From Williamsia sp. DF01-3 (GTDB taxonomy: Bacteria > Actinomycetota > Actinomycetes > Mycobacteriales > Mycobacteriaceae), in contig NZ_JALKFS010000005.1 of assembly GCF_023051145.1 (NCBI RefSeq), forward strand, positions 1,426,001-1,490,000: 64,000 nt of DNA. Direction: 5' to 3'. The notes beneath the pieces are model-generated. The model was not told where the DNA came from. It did no database searches and saw only the letters and a program-made list of their open reading frames with translations. The position numbers and the translations under genes were made by a program. Of the stretch, positions 1 to 9,563 are shown in pieces (position 1 is the stretch's first letter; each line of letters starts with the position of its first letter).

Positions 1-547
1 CGCTCACCTTTTCGCGGCGTTGCCCGGAACTGTGACCGGAATTACGTGGATCGCTCACATTGACCGTCCCGGTCAGGATGACGCCGGTGCTGGTCGAGAG
101 GATCCCGTCGCCCGGACCACCACCGCCGGCCTTGTCTTCGGGCGCCGGCGTGGTGACGGTGAGGTCGACGATGCCGAGGAATCGGCCGAGATTGACCGAG
201 TCGATCTTCAGGGACGCGGTGGCCTTGGCCGCAGTCAGTTCGGTGTTCTGTCCGATGACCCATTTGCCCTCTGCTCGGCGCACGTCGGACAGCTTCGACC
301 GCAGGTCGCCCCGGCGCCCATCACCCAGGTCAGCGCCCCGCGCAGTGATGCCGATCTGGTCGTAGGTGTCGCCGGCGGCCTGGTCGACGAAGGGAAAGCC
401 GGAGATGGTGATCTCGGGGTCGAACTCCAGGTCGGAAGCCTCCCGCAACGCGGTGGAATAGCGGTACTCTGCGTAGGCCGCGGATGCGAAATCGGCGATC
501 GTGGCGACCAAGAGGGTGATGAGCACACCGACTGCCAGCTTGCGCAA
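1..547 (-). CDS. lmeA: LmeA-like exported lipid-binding protein (DUF2993), 3' end outside window
   Basis: The gene starts at a TTG (minus strand, 547) preceded by GAGGGGAA and runs off the left edge, so only about 182 residues are seen. The N-terminus is a signal peptide or anchor (RKLAVGVLITLLVATIADF). The downstream sequence, with DLEFDPEITISGFPFVDQ and SVNLGRFLGIVDLTVTT, matches the DUF2993 family. In mycobacteria this protein (LmeA, Rv0817c) is a periplasmic phospholipid-binding protein needed for lipomannan elongation. It is divergent from glnR, as in M. tuberculosis. The function is inferred from family and synteny. Confidence 0.8.
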   Translation of the reverse strand, partial: MRKLAVGVLITLLVATIADFASAAYAEYRYSTALREASDLEFDPEITISGFPFVDQAAGDTYDQIGITARGADLGDGRRGDLRSKLSDVRRAEGKWVIGQNTELTAAKATASLKIDSVNLGRFLGIVDLTVTTPAPEDKAGGGGPGDGILSTSTGVILTGTVNVSDPRNSGHSSGQRREKVS

Positions 548-625
548 CGATTCCCCTCTGTAATGGACTCAGTCCATCCGGCGACGCGGCCGGCGACCGC
601 CGGTGGAGACTCCCGCTGGGGACTT

Positions 626-638
626 GTTAACGGGTAAC
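626..638. promoter_or_regulatory. Possible operator repeat between lmeA and glnR
   Basis: The divergent intergenic region contains GTTAACGGGTAAC, two close copies of a (G/T)TAAC motif, followed at 653-658 by TATTCT, which fits an actinobacterial -10 box for glnR. GlnR itself binds paired GTnAC-type half sites, so autoregulation is conceivable. The match is weak and the spacing is not canonical. Confidence 0.25.
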
Positions 639-724
639 GACCGATATGACGCTATTCTGTCATCTATCTCGCACACGTTGGTAAGGCAGCGTACATATAC
701 GAATAATCGAGATCGGAGTGGTTT

Positions 725-1510
725 GTGGATCTCTTGTTACTGACAGCCGATCCCACCCCTGAGTCTGTATTGCCGTCGTTGTCACTGCTGGCTCATACCG
801 TTCGAGTGGCGCCCACCGAGGTGTCCTCATTGATGGAAGCCGGAAACGCAGATGTAGCCATCGTTGATGCGCGTTCTGACCTTGCCGCCGCGCGCGGCCT
901 GTGCCGACTGCTGGGGAGTACGGGTTCATCGGTCCCCGTGGTCGCGGTGCTGACCGAGGGCGGTCTGGTGGCCGTCAACTCCGAATGGGGCCTCGACGAC
1001 TTCCTGCTGCCCGACACCGGTCCGGCCGAACTCGATGCGCGCCTGCGCCTTCTGGTCGTGCGCACCCGAGGCGTCACCGCCGAGGAGGCCAGTGGAAAGG
1101 TCACCCTCGGTGACCTGGTGATCGACGAGGGCACCTACACGGCACGGCTGCGTGGACGCCCGCTCGACCTGACCTACAAGGAGTTCGAACTCCTGAAGTA
1201 CCTCGCGCAGAACGCCGGTCGCGTCTTCACCCGGGCTCAACTGCTTCAAGAGGTGTGGGGATACGACTTCTTCGGCGGCACCCGCACGGTCGACGTGCAC
1301 GTCCGGCGTCTTCGCGCCAAACTCGGCAGCGAGTACGAGTCGTTGATCGGTACCGTCCGGAACGTCGGCTACAAGGCGGTGCGTCCGAGCCGGGGCGGTC
1401 GCGGTGGCGGCGAGACCTCCACCGACAACGGAGATCTCGACGATCTGGGTGGATCGGACGAGGTCGAGTTCCCGGACCAGGAACTGAGTTCGAGCGCCAA
1501 TGGTGGCTGA
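725..1510 (+). CDS. glnR: GlnR-type nitrogen response regulator (OmpR-like winged helix)
   Basis: The protein has 261 residues and a GTG start with GGAG seven bases upstream. The N-terminal half (about 1-110) is a degenerate receiver domain. The C-terminal half (about 125-220) is an OmpR/PhoB winged-helix domain: [40 protein letters not shown] and VRRLRAKLG are its hallmark segments. Synteny with Rv0818 and mshD identifies it as GlnR, the global regulator of nitrogen assimilation in actinobacteria, which acts without a partner sensor kinase. It overlaps mshD by 11 bp. The tail is acidic and low complexity. Confidence 0.88.
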   Translation: MDLLLLTADPTPESVLPSLSLLAHTVRVAPTEVSSLMEAGNADVAIVDARSDLAAARGLCRLLGSTGSSVPVVAVLTEGGLVAVNSEWGLDDFLLPDTGPAELDARLRLLVVRTRGVTAEEASGKVTLGDLVIDEGTYTARLRGRPLDLTYKEFELLKYLAQNAGRVFTRAQLLQEVWGYDFFGGTRTVDVHVRRLRAKLGSEYESLIGTVRNVGYKAVRPSRGGRGGGETSTDNGDLDDLGGSDEVEFPDQELSSSANGG

Positions 1511-2366
1511 CGTCGGCCCTGTCCGCGACCTCTTGACTGCCGCCGCCCGCGCAGACGGTGTCGCGCCATTGGGCGAGCAGGCGGTGGCCGTCATCGGCCG
1601 TGAGGGCGTCAGGGAGTTCACCGTCTCATCCGGCGACACTGTTGTCGGGTATGCCAACGTCACCCCTGCCCGAGAGGGCGAACCGGCGATGATCGAGCTT
1701 GCGGTGCACCCCGAACACCGCCGACGCGGTCACGGGAAGCGGCTGCTGACAACAACTCTGGAGCAGGTGCCCGACAATCGTCGTGTGTGGGCGCATGGGA
1801 ATCTGCCCGCCGCGCAGGCGCTGGCGGCGTCAGTGGGCCTCACTGCCCGGCGCGAGCTGCTGCAATTGCGACGGCCTCTGGCCGGGGCCGAACTCCCGTC
1901 GCTCACCGTGCCCGACGATCTTGTTCTGCGAACGTACGCGGGGCCGTCGGACGACGCGGAGATCTTGCGGGTCAACAACGTGGCCTTCGAGTGGCATCCG
2001 GAGCAGGGCGGTTGGAGCGACGACGAGATCGCCACGCGTACGGGCGCCGAGTGGTTTGACCCTGCGGGGTTGTTCCTCGTGTTCGATGCGTCTGATCCTC
2101 ACACCTTGCTGGGCTTCCACTGGACAAAGGTGCACCCTGCCGAGGGTGACACCCCCGCACTGGGAGAGGTGTACATCGTCGGCGTGGACGCCACCGCCCA
2201 GGGACGAGGTCTGGGACGGTTGCTCACCCTGGCCGGCCTGCACCACCTCCAGCAGCGTGGCCTCGCGGAGGTCGAACTCTACGTCGAGGGCGACAACAAG
2301 GCTGCGCTCAACACCTACGCCAAGCTCGGGTTCACCCAGTACGCGATCGACGTCGCGTACGGCTGA
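1500..2366 (+). CDS. mshD: Mycothiol synthase (tandem GNAT acetyltransferase)
   Basis: The protein has 288 residues and two GNAT domains. The first holds [18 protein letters not shown] near residue 65. The second holds [18 protein letters not shown] near residue 230. MshD transfers acetyl from acetyl-CoA to Cys-GlcN-Ins, the last step of mycothiol synthesis. The ATG lies inside the 3' end of glnR, so translation is probably coupled. The order glnR-mshD-phosphate ATPase is that of Rv0818-Rv0820. It is slightly shorter than mycobacterial MshD. Confidence 0.92.
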   Translation: MVADVGPVRDLLTAAARADGVAPLGEQAVAVIGREGVREFTVSSGDTVVGYANVTPAREGEPAMIELAVHPEHRRRGHGKRLLTTTLEQVPDNRRVWAHGNLPAAQALAASVGLTARRELLQLRRPLAGAELPSLTVPDDLVLRTYAGPSDDAEILRVNNVAFEWHPEQGGWSDDEIATRTGAEWFDPAGLFLVFDASDPHTLLGFHWTKVHPAEGDTPALGEVYIVGVDATAQGRGLGRLLTLAGLHHLQQRGLAEVELYVEGDNKAALNTYAKLGFTQYAIDVAYG

Positions 2367-2416
2367 GTGCCGTCCCGAGCGTCGGCCCGGGCAATGTCCG
2401 ATTCGTCACCATGGCT

Positions 2417-2438
2417 GTTCACCTCTCGTTCACCTCTC
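2417..2438 (+). promoter_or_regulatory. Pho box: two perfect 11-bp direct repeats upstream of pstS
   Basis: GTTCACCTCTC occurs at 2417-2427 and again, with no gap, at 2428-2438. A weaker copy (GCTTCACTCTC) follows at 2449-2459. Tandem 11-bp GTTCAYY-type units are the known binding pattern of the actinobacterial phosphate regulator PhoP/PhoR (RegX3/PhoP class). The site lies about 140 bp before the pstS start, so phosphate-starvation induction of pstSCAB is the obvious reading. The rest of 2367-2577 is leader sequence with no visible gene. Confidence 0.75.
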
Positions 2439-2577
2439 CAGGGGTATCGCTTCACTCTCGCTCTGTAGCTTCCAAACCGCAGCAGGACGCGATGCGCTAC
2501 GGCGTCGTGGCTGCCTGTGAATCATTGCGACCTGTGTCGAGCAGACTGCCGATGCACGAATCGAAGGACTTCTTCAG

Positions 2578-3684
2578 GTGAACTTGAAAAACAGTGGAGC
2601 AATCCTGGGCGTGTTTGCTGCCTCAACGCTGCTGATCTCGGCGTGTGGAAACTCCGCGTCAGACTCCGACACGGCCAAGAAGGTCGAAGGCGTCACATGT
2701 GAAGGCCAGGCGAATCTGAAGGCCAGTGGATCAAGTGCGCAGGCCAACGCCATGACCCTGTTCGCCAACTCCTACGCCACCACGTGCGAGGGCAAGACCA
2801 TCGACTACAACTCCAACGGCTCCGGCGCCGGCGTCAAGGAGTTCACCGGCGGCCTCACCAACTTCGGTGGCAGCGACTCACCGCTGAAGGAAGACGAAGC
2901 CACCGCCGCGGCCACCACCTGCGGGTCCGAGGCCTGGAACCTCCCCCTCGTCTTCGGCCCCATCGCCGTCACCTACAACCTCGACGGCGTCGACGCCGTC
3001 AACCTGTCGGGCCCCACCCTCGGCAAGATCTTCAACGGCACCATCAAGAAGTGGAACGATCCGGCCATCGCCGCCGAGAACTCCGGCGTGTCCCTGCCCG
3101 ACCAGGACATCATCGTGATCTTCCGCTCGGATGAGTCCGGCACCACCGACAACTTCCAGAAGTACCTGGAAGCCGCATCGGATGGCACCTGGACCCAGGG
3201 CGCGGGCAAGTCGTTCGCCGGCGGTGTCGGTGAGGGCGCGAAGGGCAACGAGGGCACCTCGGCCGCCATCAAGAACTCGCCCGGATCGATCACCTACAAC
3301 GAGTGGTCCTACGCCACCAACCAGGGCCTGAGCATCGCCAACATCATCACCTCGGCCGGTCCTGAGGCCGTGCCGCTCTCGGTCGAGACCGTGGGCAAGA
3401 CCATCGACGGCGCGACACTGAAGAACCCGGGCTCGAACAACCTGGTCCTCGACACCTCGAGCTTCTACAAGCCGTCCGTCGCAGGTGCCTACCCGATCGT
3501 GCTGGCCACCTACGAGATCGTCTGCAGCAACTACTCGGACGATGCCACCGGCCAGGCCGTGAAGTCGTTCCTCAAGGTCGCTGCGAGCACCGACGTGCAG
3601 AGCTCACTCGAGGCCGAGGGATACATCCCGATCCCCGAGGGCTTCAGCACCCAACTGAACACAGCCATCGATTCCATTCAGTGA
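2578..3684 (+). CDS. pstS: Phosphate ABC transporter substrate-binding lipoprotein PstS
   Basis: The protein has 368 residues and a GTG start with GAAGGA nine bases upstream. It has a lipoprotein signal with lipobox LISAC near residue 23. Phosphate-binding family segments include KASGSSAQANAMTLFANSY, SNGSGAGVKEFTGGLTNFGG and IFRSDESGTTDNFQKYL. PstS captures inorganic phosphate outside the membrane and delivers it to PstCA. It is the first gene of pstSCAB, 33 bp ahead of pstC, and lies behind the tandem Pho-box repeats. Confidence 0.96.
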   Translation: MNLKNSGAILGVFAASTLLISACGNSASDSDTAKKVEGVTCEGQANLKASGSSAQANAMTLFANSYATTCEGKTIDYNSNGSGAGVKEFTGGLTNFGGSDSPLKEDEATAAATTCGSEAWNLPLVFGPIAVTYNLDGVDAVNLSGPTLGKIFNGTIKKWNDPAIAAENSGVSLPDQDIIVIFRSDESGTTDNFQKYLEAASDGTWTQGAGKSFAGGVGEGAKGNEGTSAAIKNSPGSITYNEWSYATNQGLSIANIITSAGPEAVPLSVETVGKTIDGATLKNPGSNNLVLDTSSFYKPSVAGAYPIVLATYEIVCSNYSDDATGQAVKSFLKVAASTDVQSSLEAEGYIPIPEGFSTQLNTAIDSIQ

Positions 3685-3717
3685 CTGATCTCTCTCATAA
3701 GTTAGGGCAGGAAAGCG

Positions 3718-4749
3718 ATGACGGTGCATGACGCGGTCGGGCAATCTGACAAAGTAGGCGCGGTGAGCCCAAGCGCATCAGCTCCCGAGCCTTCGGACAG
3801 TCAATCGGATCTGAAGTCGAACTCCCGACAAAATCGGAGTCGGTTCTACGATCAGGCGTTCAAGGTGCTGGCTTTGACGGCCGGTGGCTTTGTCTGCCTG
3901 GTGATCCTGTTGATCGCACTGAACCTACTCTTCGAGGCCATCCCCTCATTGAGAGTGGACAACGTCAACTTCTTGACGAGTTCGGTGTGGGACACCACCA
4001 ACGCTCTGAACCTCCGGTTCGGAATCCTCGACCTGCTCAAGGTCACGGTTCTGAGCTCGGTGTTCGCACTGGCGTTGGCGGTGCCCATCGCGATCGGTAT
4101 CGCGACATTCCTTGTGTCGTATGCACCGGCGCGGTTGTCCCGACCGCTCGGCGCCGTCGTCGACCTGCTTGCCGCAGTGCCGTCGATCATCTTCGGCCTG
4201 TGGGGCATGGCGGTTCTCGGACCCAAGCTCCAGCCGGTCGCCGACTTCCTCAACAGCAACCTCGGATGGTTCTTCCTCTTCGCCGACGGCAACGTCTCGA
4301 GCGGAACGATCTTCACCGCCGGAATCGTGCTGGCGATCATGATCCTTCCGATCATCACGTCGATCTCCCGTGAGGTGCTGCAGCAGACCCCTGTGCTGCA
4401 CAAGGAAGCGGCTCTGGCACTGGGCGCGACGAAGTGGGAGATGCTGCGGATGACCTCATTCCCCTACGCACGTAGTGGAATGATCGCGGCGTCGATGCTC
4501 GCGCTCGGTCGCGCACTCGGTGAGACGGTTGCCGTCCTCATCATCCTGCGGGCCGCGACATCGACGTCCGGGTTCAGCCTCTTCGATGGTGGATACACAT
4601 TCGCCTCCAAGATCGCCTCTGGCGCAGGTGAGTTCAACCAGCCCCTGCCGACCGGCGCGTACATCGCCGCAGGTTTGGTGCTGTTCTTGCTGACCTTCGT
4701 GGTCAATGCCATCGCCCGGGTCCTCTCCGGCGGAAAGGTAAACGGATGA
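3718..4749 (+). CDS. pstC: Phosphate ABC transporter permease PstC
   Basis: The protein has 343 residues. A Ser-rich cytoplasmic N-terminus of about 45 residues precedes the first membrane helix ([19 protein letters not shown]). The permease core carries the EAA loop ([20 protein letters not shown]) that contacts PstB. AGGAAAG precedes the ATG. The stop overlaps the pstA start (ATGA, 4746-4749), so the two permease subunits are translationally coupled. Confidence 0.95.
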   Translation: MTVHDAVGQSDKVGAVSPSASAPEPSDSQSDLKSNSRQNRSRFYDQAFKVLALTAGGFVCLVILLIALNLLFEAIPSLRVDNVNFLTSSVWDTTNALNLRFGILDLLKVTVLSSVFALALAVPIAIGIATFLVSYAPARLSRPLGAVVDLLAAVPSIIFGLWGMAVLGPKLQPVADFLNSNLGWFFLFADGNVSSGTIFTAGIVLAIMILPIITSISREVLQQTPVLHKEAALALGATKWEMLRMTSFPYARSGMIAASMLALGRALGETVAVLIILRAATSTSGFSLFDGGYTFASKIASGAGEFNQPLPTGAYIAAGLVLFLLTFVVNAIARVLSGGKVNG

Positions 4750-5660
4750 GCACCTCAACCATCGATGGCAGCAGCCCGGTCAAGGCCGGCAGTCTGTACA
4801 AGCCGGTCTCGCCCGGCCGGCGCCTCAAGAACCAGTCGGCCACGATCGTTTTCACCCTGTGCTTCGTGATCGCGATGATTCCCCTGGTGATGGTGCTCTT
4901 CACCGTCATCAGCAAGGGTTTCGAAGCCATCATCAAGCCGGAGTGGTGGTCGGGCGACCAGTTCCTGATCGGGCCGACTAGCTTCTCCGGCGGTGTCGGA
5001 CACGCGATCCTGGGCACGATCCTCACGGCATTGATCGCCGCCGTGATCGCCGTGCCGATCGGCATCATGGCCGCGATCATGTTGGTGGAGTACCCGAACA
5101 GCAAGCTGGTCAAGCCCACCTCGTTCATGGTGGACATCCTCGCCGGCGTCCCGTCGATCGTCGCGGCGCTGTTCATCTTCACCGTGTGGGTGACCACGTT
5201 CGGTCTGCCTCAGAGCGGCTTCGCGGTCAGCCTGGCACTTGTGCTGCTGATGCTCCCGGTGGTTGTCCGCTCCACCGAGGAGATGCTCAAGCTCGTCCCC
5301 GACGAGTTGCGTGAGGCCTCGTACGCGCTGGGCATCAGCAAGTCCAAGACCATCGTGAAAATTGTTGTCCCGACGGCGATGTCGGGAATCATCTCCGGAG
5401 TGTTCCTCGCCACCGCGCGAATCATGGGTGAGACCGCCCCGGTGCTGATCCTGGTGGGTTATACCGCCTCGGTGAACTACGACCCTTTCCAGAACAACAT
5501 GACATCGCTGCCGTTGTTCATCTACAACCAGTTGGCAAACCCCAATCCCGCCGGGGAATACCGCGTCTGGGGTGCAGCGCTGACCCTGGTCATCGTGATC
5601 GCGCTGGCGAATGCACTCGCGGCGCTGGCTTCTAAACTGCTCGCGCCGAAGACGAAATGA
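4746..5660 (+). CDS. pstA: Phosphate ABC transporter permease PstA
   Basis: The protein has 304 residues with six predicted membrane helices and the cytoplasmic EAA loop ([20 protein letters not shown]). It forms the channel with PstC. A long open frame on the opposite strand across pstA-pstB is a G+C-driven shadow. The next gene, pstB, starts 9 bp after the stop. Confidence 0.95.
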   Translation: MSTSTIDGSSPVKAGSLYKPVSPGRRLKNQSATIVFTLCFVIAMIPLVMVLFTVISKGFEAIIKPEWWSGDQFLIGPTSFSGGVGHAILGTILTALIAAVIAVPIGIMAAIMLVEYPNSKLVKPTSFMVDILAGVPSIVAALFIFTVWVTTFGLPQSGFAVSLALVLLMLPVVVRSTEEMLKLVPDELREASYALGISKSKTIVKIVVPTAMSGIISGVFLATARIMGETAPVLILVGYTASVNYDPFQNNMTSLPLFIYNQLANPNPAGEYRVWGAALTLVIVIALANALAALASKLLAPKTK

Positions 5661-5669
5661 GATAAGGCA

Positions 5670-6446
5670 ATGGCAAAGAGACTCGACCTCAAAGATCTGA
5701 ACATCTACTACAGCGCCTTTCACGCCGTCAAGGACGTGAGCCTGGAAGTGCCGCCCCGCTGCGTCACGGCGTTCATCGGCCCTTCCGGCTGTGGTAAGTC
5801 CACCGTGCTGCGCACGCTCAACCGCATGCACGAGGTGACCCCCGGTGCTCGTGTCGAGGGCAAGGTCCTGCTCGACGGCGACGACATCTACGGCAAGGGC
5901 ATCGACCCGGTGTCGGTCCGCTCCACGATCGGCATGGTGTTCCAGCGCCCCAACCCGTTCCCGACGATGTCCATCAAGGACAACGTGGTGGCCGGTCTGC
6001 GCCTGCAGGGTGTGCGCGACAAGAAGGTGCTCGACGAGACCGCCGAGCGCAGCCTGCGCGGAGCGAACCTGTGGGAAGAGGTCAAGGACCGGCTGAACAA
6101 GCCCGGCGGTGGCCTCTCCGGTGGTCAGCAGCAGCGTCTGTGTATCGCGCGTGCGATCGCGGTGTCGCCTGACGTGCTCCTGATGGACGAGCCGTGTTCG
6201 GCACTCGACCCCATCTCGACGCTCGCCATCGAGGACCTGATCACCGAACTCAAGAAGGACTACACGGTGGTGATCGTGACGCACAACATGCAGCAGGCTG
6301 CCCGCGTCAGCGACCAGACCGCGTTCTTCAACCTGGCGGCCGTCGGTCAGCCCGGACAGCTGGTCGAGCTCAGTGACACCGAGACGATGTTCTCCAACCC
6401 GACGCAGAAGGCGACGGAAGACTACATCTCCGGCCGTTTCGGCTGA
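5670..6446 (+). CDS. pstB: Phosphate ABC transporter ATPase PstB
   Basis: The protein has 258 residues, full length for PstB. Walker A is GPSGCGKS near residue 35, the signature is LSGGQQQR near 148, and Walker B is [12 protein letters not shown] near 170, followed by the H-loop [12 protein letters not shown]. It energises phosphate import through PstCA and is thought to signal to the phosphate sensor together with PhoU. It is the last gene of the operon, followed within 25 bp by a strong terminator. Confidence 0.97.
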   Translation: MAKRLDLKDLNIYYSAFHAVKDVSLEVPPRCVTAFIGPSGCGKSTVLRTLNRMHEVTPGARVEGKVLLDGDDIYGKGIDPVSVRSTIGMVFQRPNPFPTMSIKDNVVAGLRLQGVRDKKVLDETAERSLRGANLWEEVKDRLNKPGGGLSGGQQQRLCIARAIAVSPDVLLMDEPCSALDPISTLAIEDLITELKKDYTVVIVTHNMQQAARVSDQTAFFNLAAVGQPGQLVELSDTETMFSNPTQKATEDYISGRFG

Positions 6447-6466
6447 TCCTCGCAGGTACCCGAAGA

Positions 6467-6498
6467 AAACGGCCCCATGTTTCCGCATGGGGCCGTTT
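6467..6498 (+). terminator. Intrinsic terminator of pstSCAB
   Basis: A perfect 13-bp stem AAACGGCCCCATG / CATGGGGCCGTTT has a 6-base loop (6480-6485) and lies 20 bp after the pstB stop. The A-tract before and T-tract after the stem make it usable in either direction. It separates pst from the FHA gene. Confidence 0.88.
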
Positions 6499-6508
6499 CC
6501 TTGCCAGA

Positions 6509-7936
6509 ATGGTCCCCGTGACGGCAAAACATCCGGTGAGCGTGCTGCCTGGCCGCGGCATCGTGCTCCGCCGTGGACCGTCGCTCCTGCTCATCGACGC
6601 CGATCCGATCCGGAGCAGCGCAACGCTCACAGATCTGGCGCATCTCGCCACCGAGCCGCTCGAACAGGCCGGCCGCGTCGACGGGTCGCGGCTACGGTCG
6701 CTGACCAAGTGGTTGCTGGCCAACGAGGACAGCAGCCCGGATTTCGCGGTGGTCTCCACCGACCGGCACGGGGGTCTGGAGGTCTTCGTCTACGGTGCCG
6801 CGAGTGCGAGGATCTACGTCACCGAGTTCGCCACGCCGGAGGTCATCAGGGGAGCAGACGCCGGTTTCCTGGTACAGCGCAGCTATCCGAGCAGTGTGTT
6901 CGCGGTGGCCCTGACCATCGATGAGGACGACCCGCTGGGCGGTGGACCGATCGGATCGGGCGGTCTGGCCCCGTCCGAGATCTTCTCGCTCGAAAAAGGT
7001 GCGGCACCCGGCGCCGGCGTGGTGCTGTGGCCATCGGCCTCGCCTTCCACCGACAGTGCGGTATATGCCGTACCGGCAGTGACGCCGATGCCGTCGGCTG
7101 CCGACGAGCCCACAGGTGTCCCGGTGGTGGTGAGTCCCGAACTCGTCGACACCGCGATGGCGGTAACCGAAACGCCTTTGCTACCACCGGCACTCTCGGT
7201 GAGGCTGGACGACTTCGACAACCACACCGCAGCTGGGCGGGCACCGTTGCCGATCGTCGGTGGCCGGCGCAGAGCTGCCTCGGCTCGGCGGGGAATCGCC
7301 GAGCCGACACTGGTCCCGCCGCGTGACGTGGTCGGACCGGCCGATGCCGCACTGGCATCGGCGCCGACCGATGTCGCGAATCGTCCTGTGCGTCCATCTG
7401 ATCCGAAGGTCTCGGCGCGCGAACAACAGGTGCAGATCCAGGGTCTGCTGTGCCAGAACGGTCACATCAACGATCCGCGGTCACCGGTCTGTACTCGATG
7501 CGGTATTCGGATCAACCGGATGACGGGGGCGATGGTGCAGGGTCCGCGACCGCCGCTGGGGCTACTCGTCATCGACGACGGCACCACCTACGTGGTGGCC
7601 GGCGATCTGATGATCGGACGTGATCCCGAGCCGATGGTCGCAGCCAGGGGTGGTGTCGCAAGTGCGGGTATCGGACCACTGGACCCCATTCGCATCAACG
7701 ACACCTCGGGGTCGATGTCGCGCGCGCATTGTGAACTGCGACTGGTGGATTGGGATGTCCGGGTGGTGGATGCCGGCTCAGTGAACGGGACGTATGTCCG
7801 GCTGCCACGCGCGCCTGGCTGGATCACGTTGCGCCGCGGCCAGGAAGCGGTGTTGTATCCGGGATCCGAACTGCGGGTGGGAAGTCGCTCATTGCTGTTC
7901 GAGGCGCCGCACGGGAGGATCAGCGATGTTCGTTGA
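6509..7936 (+). CDS. FHA-domain protein with zinc ribbon
   Basis: The protein has 475 residues. The N-terminal about 300 residues are not assignable and include a Pro/Ala-rich linker. A treble-clef or zinc-ribbon segment follows (CQNGHINDPRSPVCTRCG, near 312-330). The C-terminus is an FHA phosphothreonine-binding domain, with IGRDPEP, the core SRAHCELRL and SVNGTYV. It overlaps the kinase gene behind it by 11 bp, so this is probably a kinase/phosphopeptide-reader pair. The ATG at 6509 is used here; a GTG at 6518 is an alternative. Confidence 0.75.
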   Translation: MVPVTAKHPVSVLPGRGIVLRRGPSLLLIDADPIRSSATLTDLAHLATEPLEQAGRVDGSRLRSLTKWLLANEDSSPDFAVVSTDRHGGLEVFVYGAASARIYVTEFATPEVIRGADAGFLVQRSYPSSVFAVALTIDEDDPLGGGPIGSGGLAPSEIFSLEKGAAPGAGVVLWPSASPSTDSAVYAVPAVTPMPSAADEPTGVPVVVSPELVDTAMAVTETPLLPPALSVRLDDFDNHTAAGRAPLPIVGGRRRAASARRGIAEPTLVPPRDVVGPADAALASAPTDVANRPVRPSDPKVSAREQQVQIQGLLCQNGHINDPRSPVCTRCGIRINRMTGAMVQGPRPPLGLLVIDDGTTYVVAGDLMIGRDPEPMVAARGGVASAGIGPLDPIRINDTSGSMSRAHCELRLVDWDVRVVDAGSVNGTYVRLPRAPGWITLRRGQEAVLYPGSELRVGSRSLLFEAPHGRISDVR

Positions 7937-8798
7937 CCCGACATCGGGTACCGACGCTCGCCGGCTGCCCCCGGCGATCGCCGACTACCGGACAGTCCGG
8001 GCGCTCGGTGCGGGCAGCCACGGTACGTGTTATCTGGCGGTGCCCCCGGCCCGGCTGCAGCTGAATGTCGAACACGTTGCGCTGAAGGTCTTTTCGAACC
8101 CCTGCGGTGAAGACGCCTTCCATCGCGGTGTGCTCGAACTCCGCAGTTTCGCCGCCGTACGGTCCCCACATCTGGTGCATCTGTACGAAGCGGCACTGGG
8201 TGACCTCTTCATGTACGCGATGGACTACTTCCCGGGTGGGTCGATGGCTGCCCCATCGATGCCGCTGCAGCGTGACCAGGCACTCGCCGTGCTCGAGTGC
8301 GCGGCCAGAGGGGCACACGACATGCACGAGGCCGGGTTGGTCCACTCCGACATCAAACCGGCAAACGTGTTGATTGCTGGAGGTGATCGCGCGGGTACCA
8401 CGGCATCACCAGCCGGAGTACTGTCCGATCTCGGTCTGGCCCGGGTGATCACCGCGGCGACCGCGGTCAGCGGCATCGGGTCGTCCGCGTCACTCGAATA
8501 TGCCGACCCCGACACCCTTGTCGGTCAAACACCCTCGCGTGCAACGGATATCTGGGCTCTGGGAGCGACGATCCACCGCACTCTGACCGGTGAAGGCCTC
8601 TACGGTGAACTGCCCGACATGCAGCCGCTGGTGGCGATCCGCACGGTGCAGTCCACCAAACCCAGGATCAGTACGACACTTTCACCGGCTGAACGCGACC
8701 TGGTGTCGGAATGCCTTGCCCCGCACAGCGATCGATTCAGGACGGCTGCAGAACTGGCCGACCGGATCTCCGAGGTGCGACGCACTGCACCCCGGTAG
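7926..8798 (+). CDS. Atypical soluble Ser/Thr protein kinase
   Basis: The protein has about 290 residues counted from the ATG at 7926, which overlaps the FHA gene. Kinase landmarks in order are the Gly loop LGAGSHGTCYLA, the Lys in VALKVF, the catalytic loop HSDIKPANVL and the metal loop SDLGLAR. HSD replaces HRD and DLG replaces DFG, so it is a non-RD kinase with an altered magnesium loop. No membrane helix is seen. It probably phosphorylates or partners with the upstream FHA protein. It converges on phoU with a 6-bp gap. Confidence 0.78.
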   Translation: MFVDPTSGTDARRLPPAIADYRTVRALGAGSHGTCYLAVPPARLQLNVEHVALKVFSNPCGEDAFHRGVLELRSFAAVRSPHLVHLYEAALGDLFMYAMDYFPGGSMAAPSMPLQRDQALAVLECAARGAHDMHEAGLVHSDIKPANVLIAGGDRAGTTASPAGVLSDLGLARVITAATAVSGIGSSASLEYADPDTLVGQTPSRATDIWALGATIHRTLTGEGLYGELPDMQPLVAIRTVQSTKPRISTTLSPAERDLVSECLAPHSDRFRTAAELADRISEVRRTAPR

Positions 8799-8804
8799 GA
8801 GCCG

Positions 8805-9464
8805 CTAGACCTCGGTGAACTGCTCCGGGGTCTGCCCCGTCGCCTGGAACACCACGCGACGTCCGATCAGCACAGCGTGGTCGGAAAAGCGCTCGTAATA
8901 CCGGCCGAGCAACGTGACGTCCACTGCGGCAGCGACGCCGTGACGCCACTCGCGGTCCATCAACACCGTGAACAGGTGGCGGTGGAGGTCGTCCATCGCG
9001 TCGTCATCGTCCTGCAGCTTCAGCGCGTCCTCGGGGTTCTGGCTGTTGAGGACTTCACGCGCGTTGGTCGCCATGGTGATGGCGAGCCGGCCCATTTCGG
9101 CGAAGTAGCCGTTGACCTCTTCGGGCAGCGCCTTGGCGGGGTGGCGACGGCGGGCGACCTTGGCGACGTGCAGCGCTAGCGCACCCATGCGGTCGATGTC
9201 GGCGACGATCTGGAATCCACTCACGATCGAACGCAGATCGCCGGCGACCGGCGCCTGCAACGCGAGGAGGGCGAACGCCCGTTCCTCGGCTTGCGTCGAC
9301 AGCTGGGTCAATTGCTCGTGGTCGCTGATCACCGACTCGGCGACCGCGAGGTCGGCTTGGAGCAGGGCTTGGGTGGATCGCTCCATCGCAATCCCGGCCA
9401 ACGCACACATTTGTCCCAGAACTCCGTTGAGTTCGGCCATCTGCTCAATGTAGGCACTACGCAT
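8805..9464 (-). CDS. phoU: Phosphate-signalling protein PhoU
   Basis: The protein has 219 residues, the usual PhoU length, and consists of two three-helix repeats. Metal-binding motifs of the E/D-x3-D type are visible (DRMGALALH in the first half, [13 protein letters not shown] in the second). PhoU damps the phosphate-starvation response through the Pst transporter and the sensor kinase. It is encoded opposite pst, like phoY2 (Rv0821c) in M. tuberculosis. Confidence 0.93.
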   Translation of the reverse strand: MRSAYIEQMAELNGVLGQMCALAGIAMERSTQALLQADLAVAESVISDHEQLTQLSTQAEERAFALLALQAPVAGDLRSIVSGFQIVADIDRMGALALHVAKVARRRHPAKALPEEVNGYFAEMGRLAITMATNAREVLNSQNPEDALKLQDDDDAMDDLHRHLFTVLMDREWRHGVAAAVDVTLLGRYYERFSDHAVLIGRRVVFQATGQTPEQFTEV

Positions 9465-9563
9465 GAGCCAACGGTACTGCCACGATCGGTGGGAATGGTG
9501 GTCAGGTGGTGAACTGCGAATGAACGAGTGGCACAGGCTCGATGTCGGCGTAGCCGGCCCGAC

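Noticed and set aside
4755-6527. A 590-codon open frame on the minus strand across pstA and pstB
   Set aside because: It lies opposite two certain genes, has a His/Arg/Gln-rich composition typical of G+C-driven antisense frames, and shows no domain.
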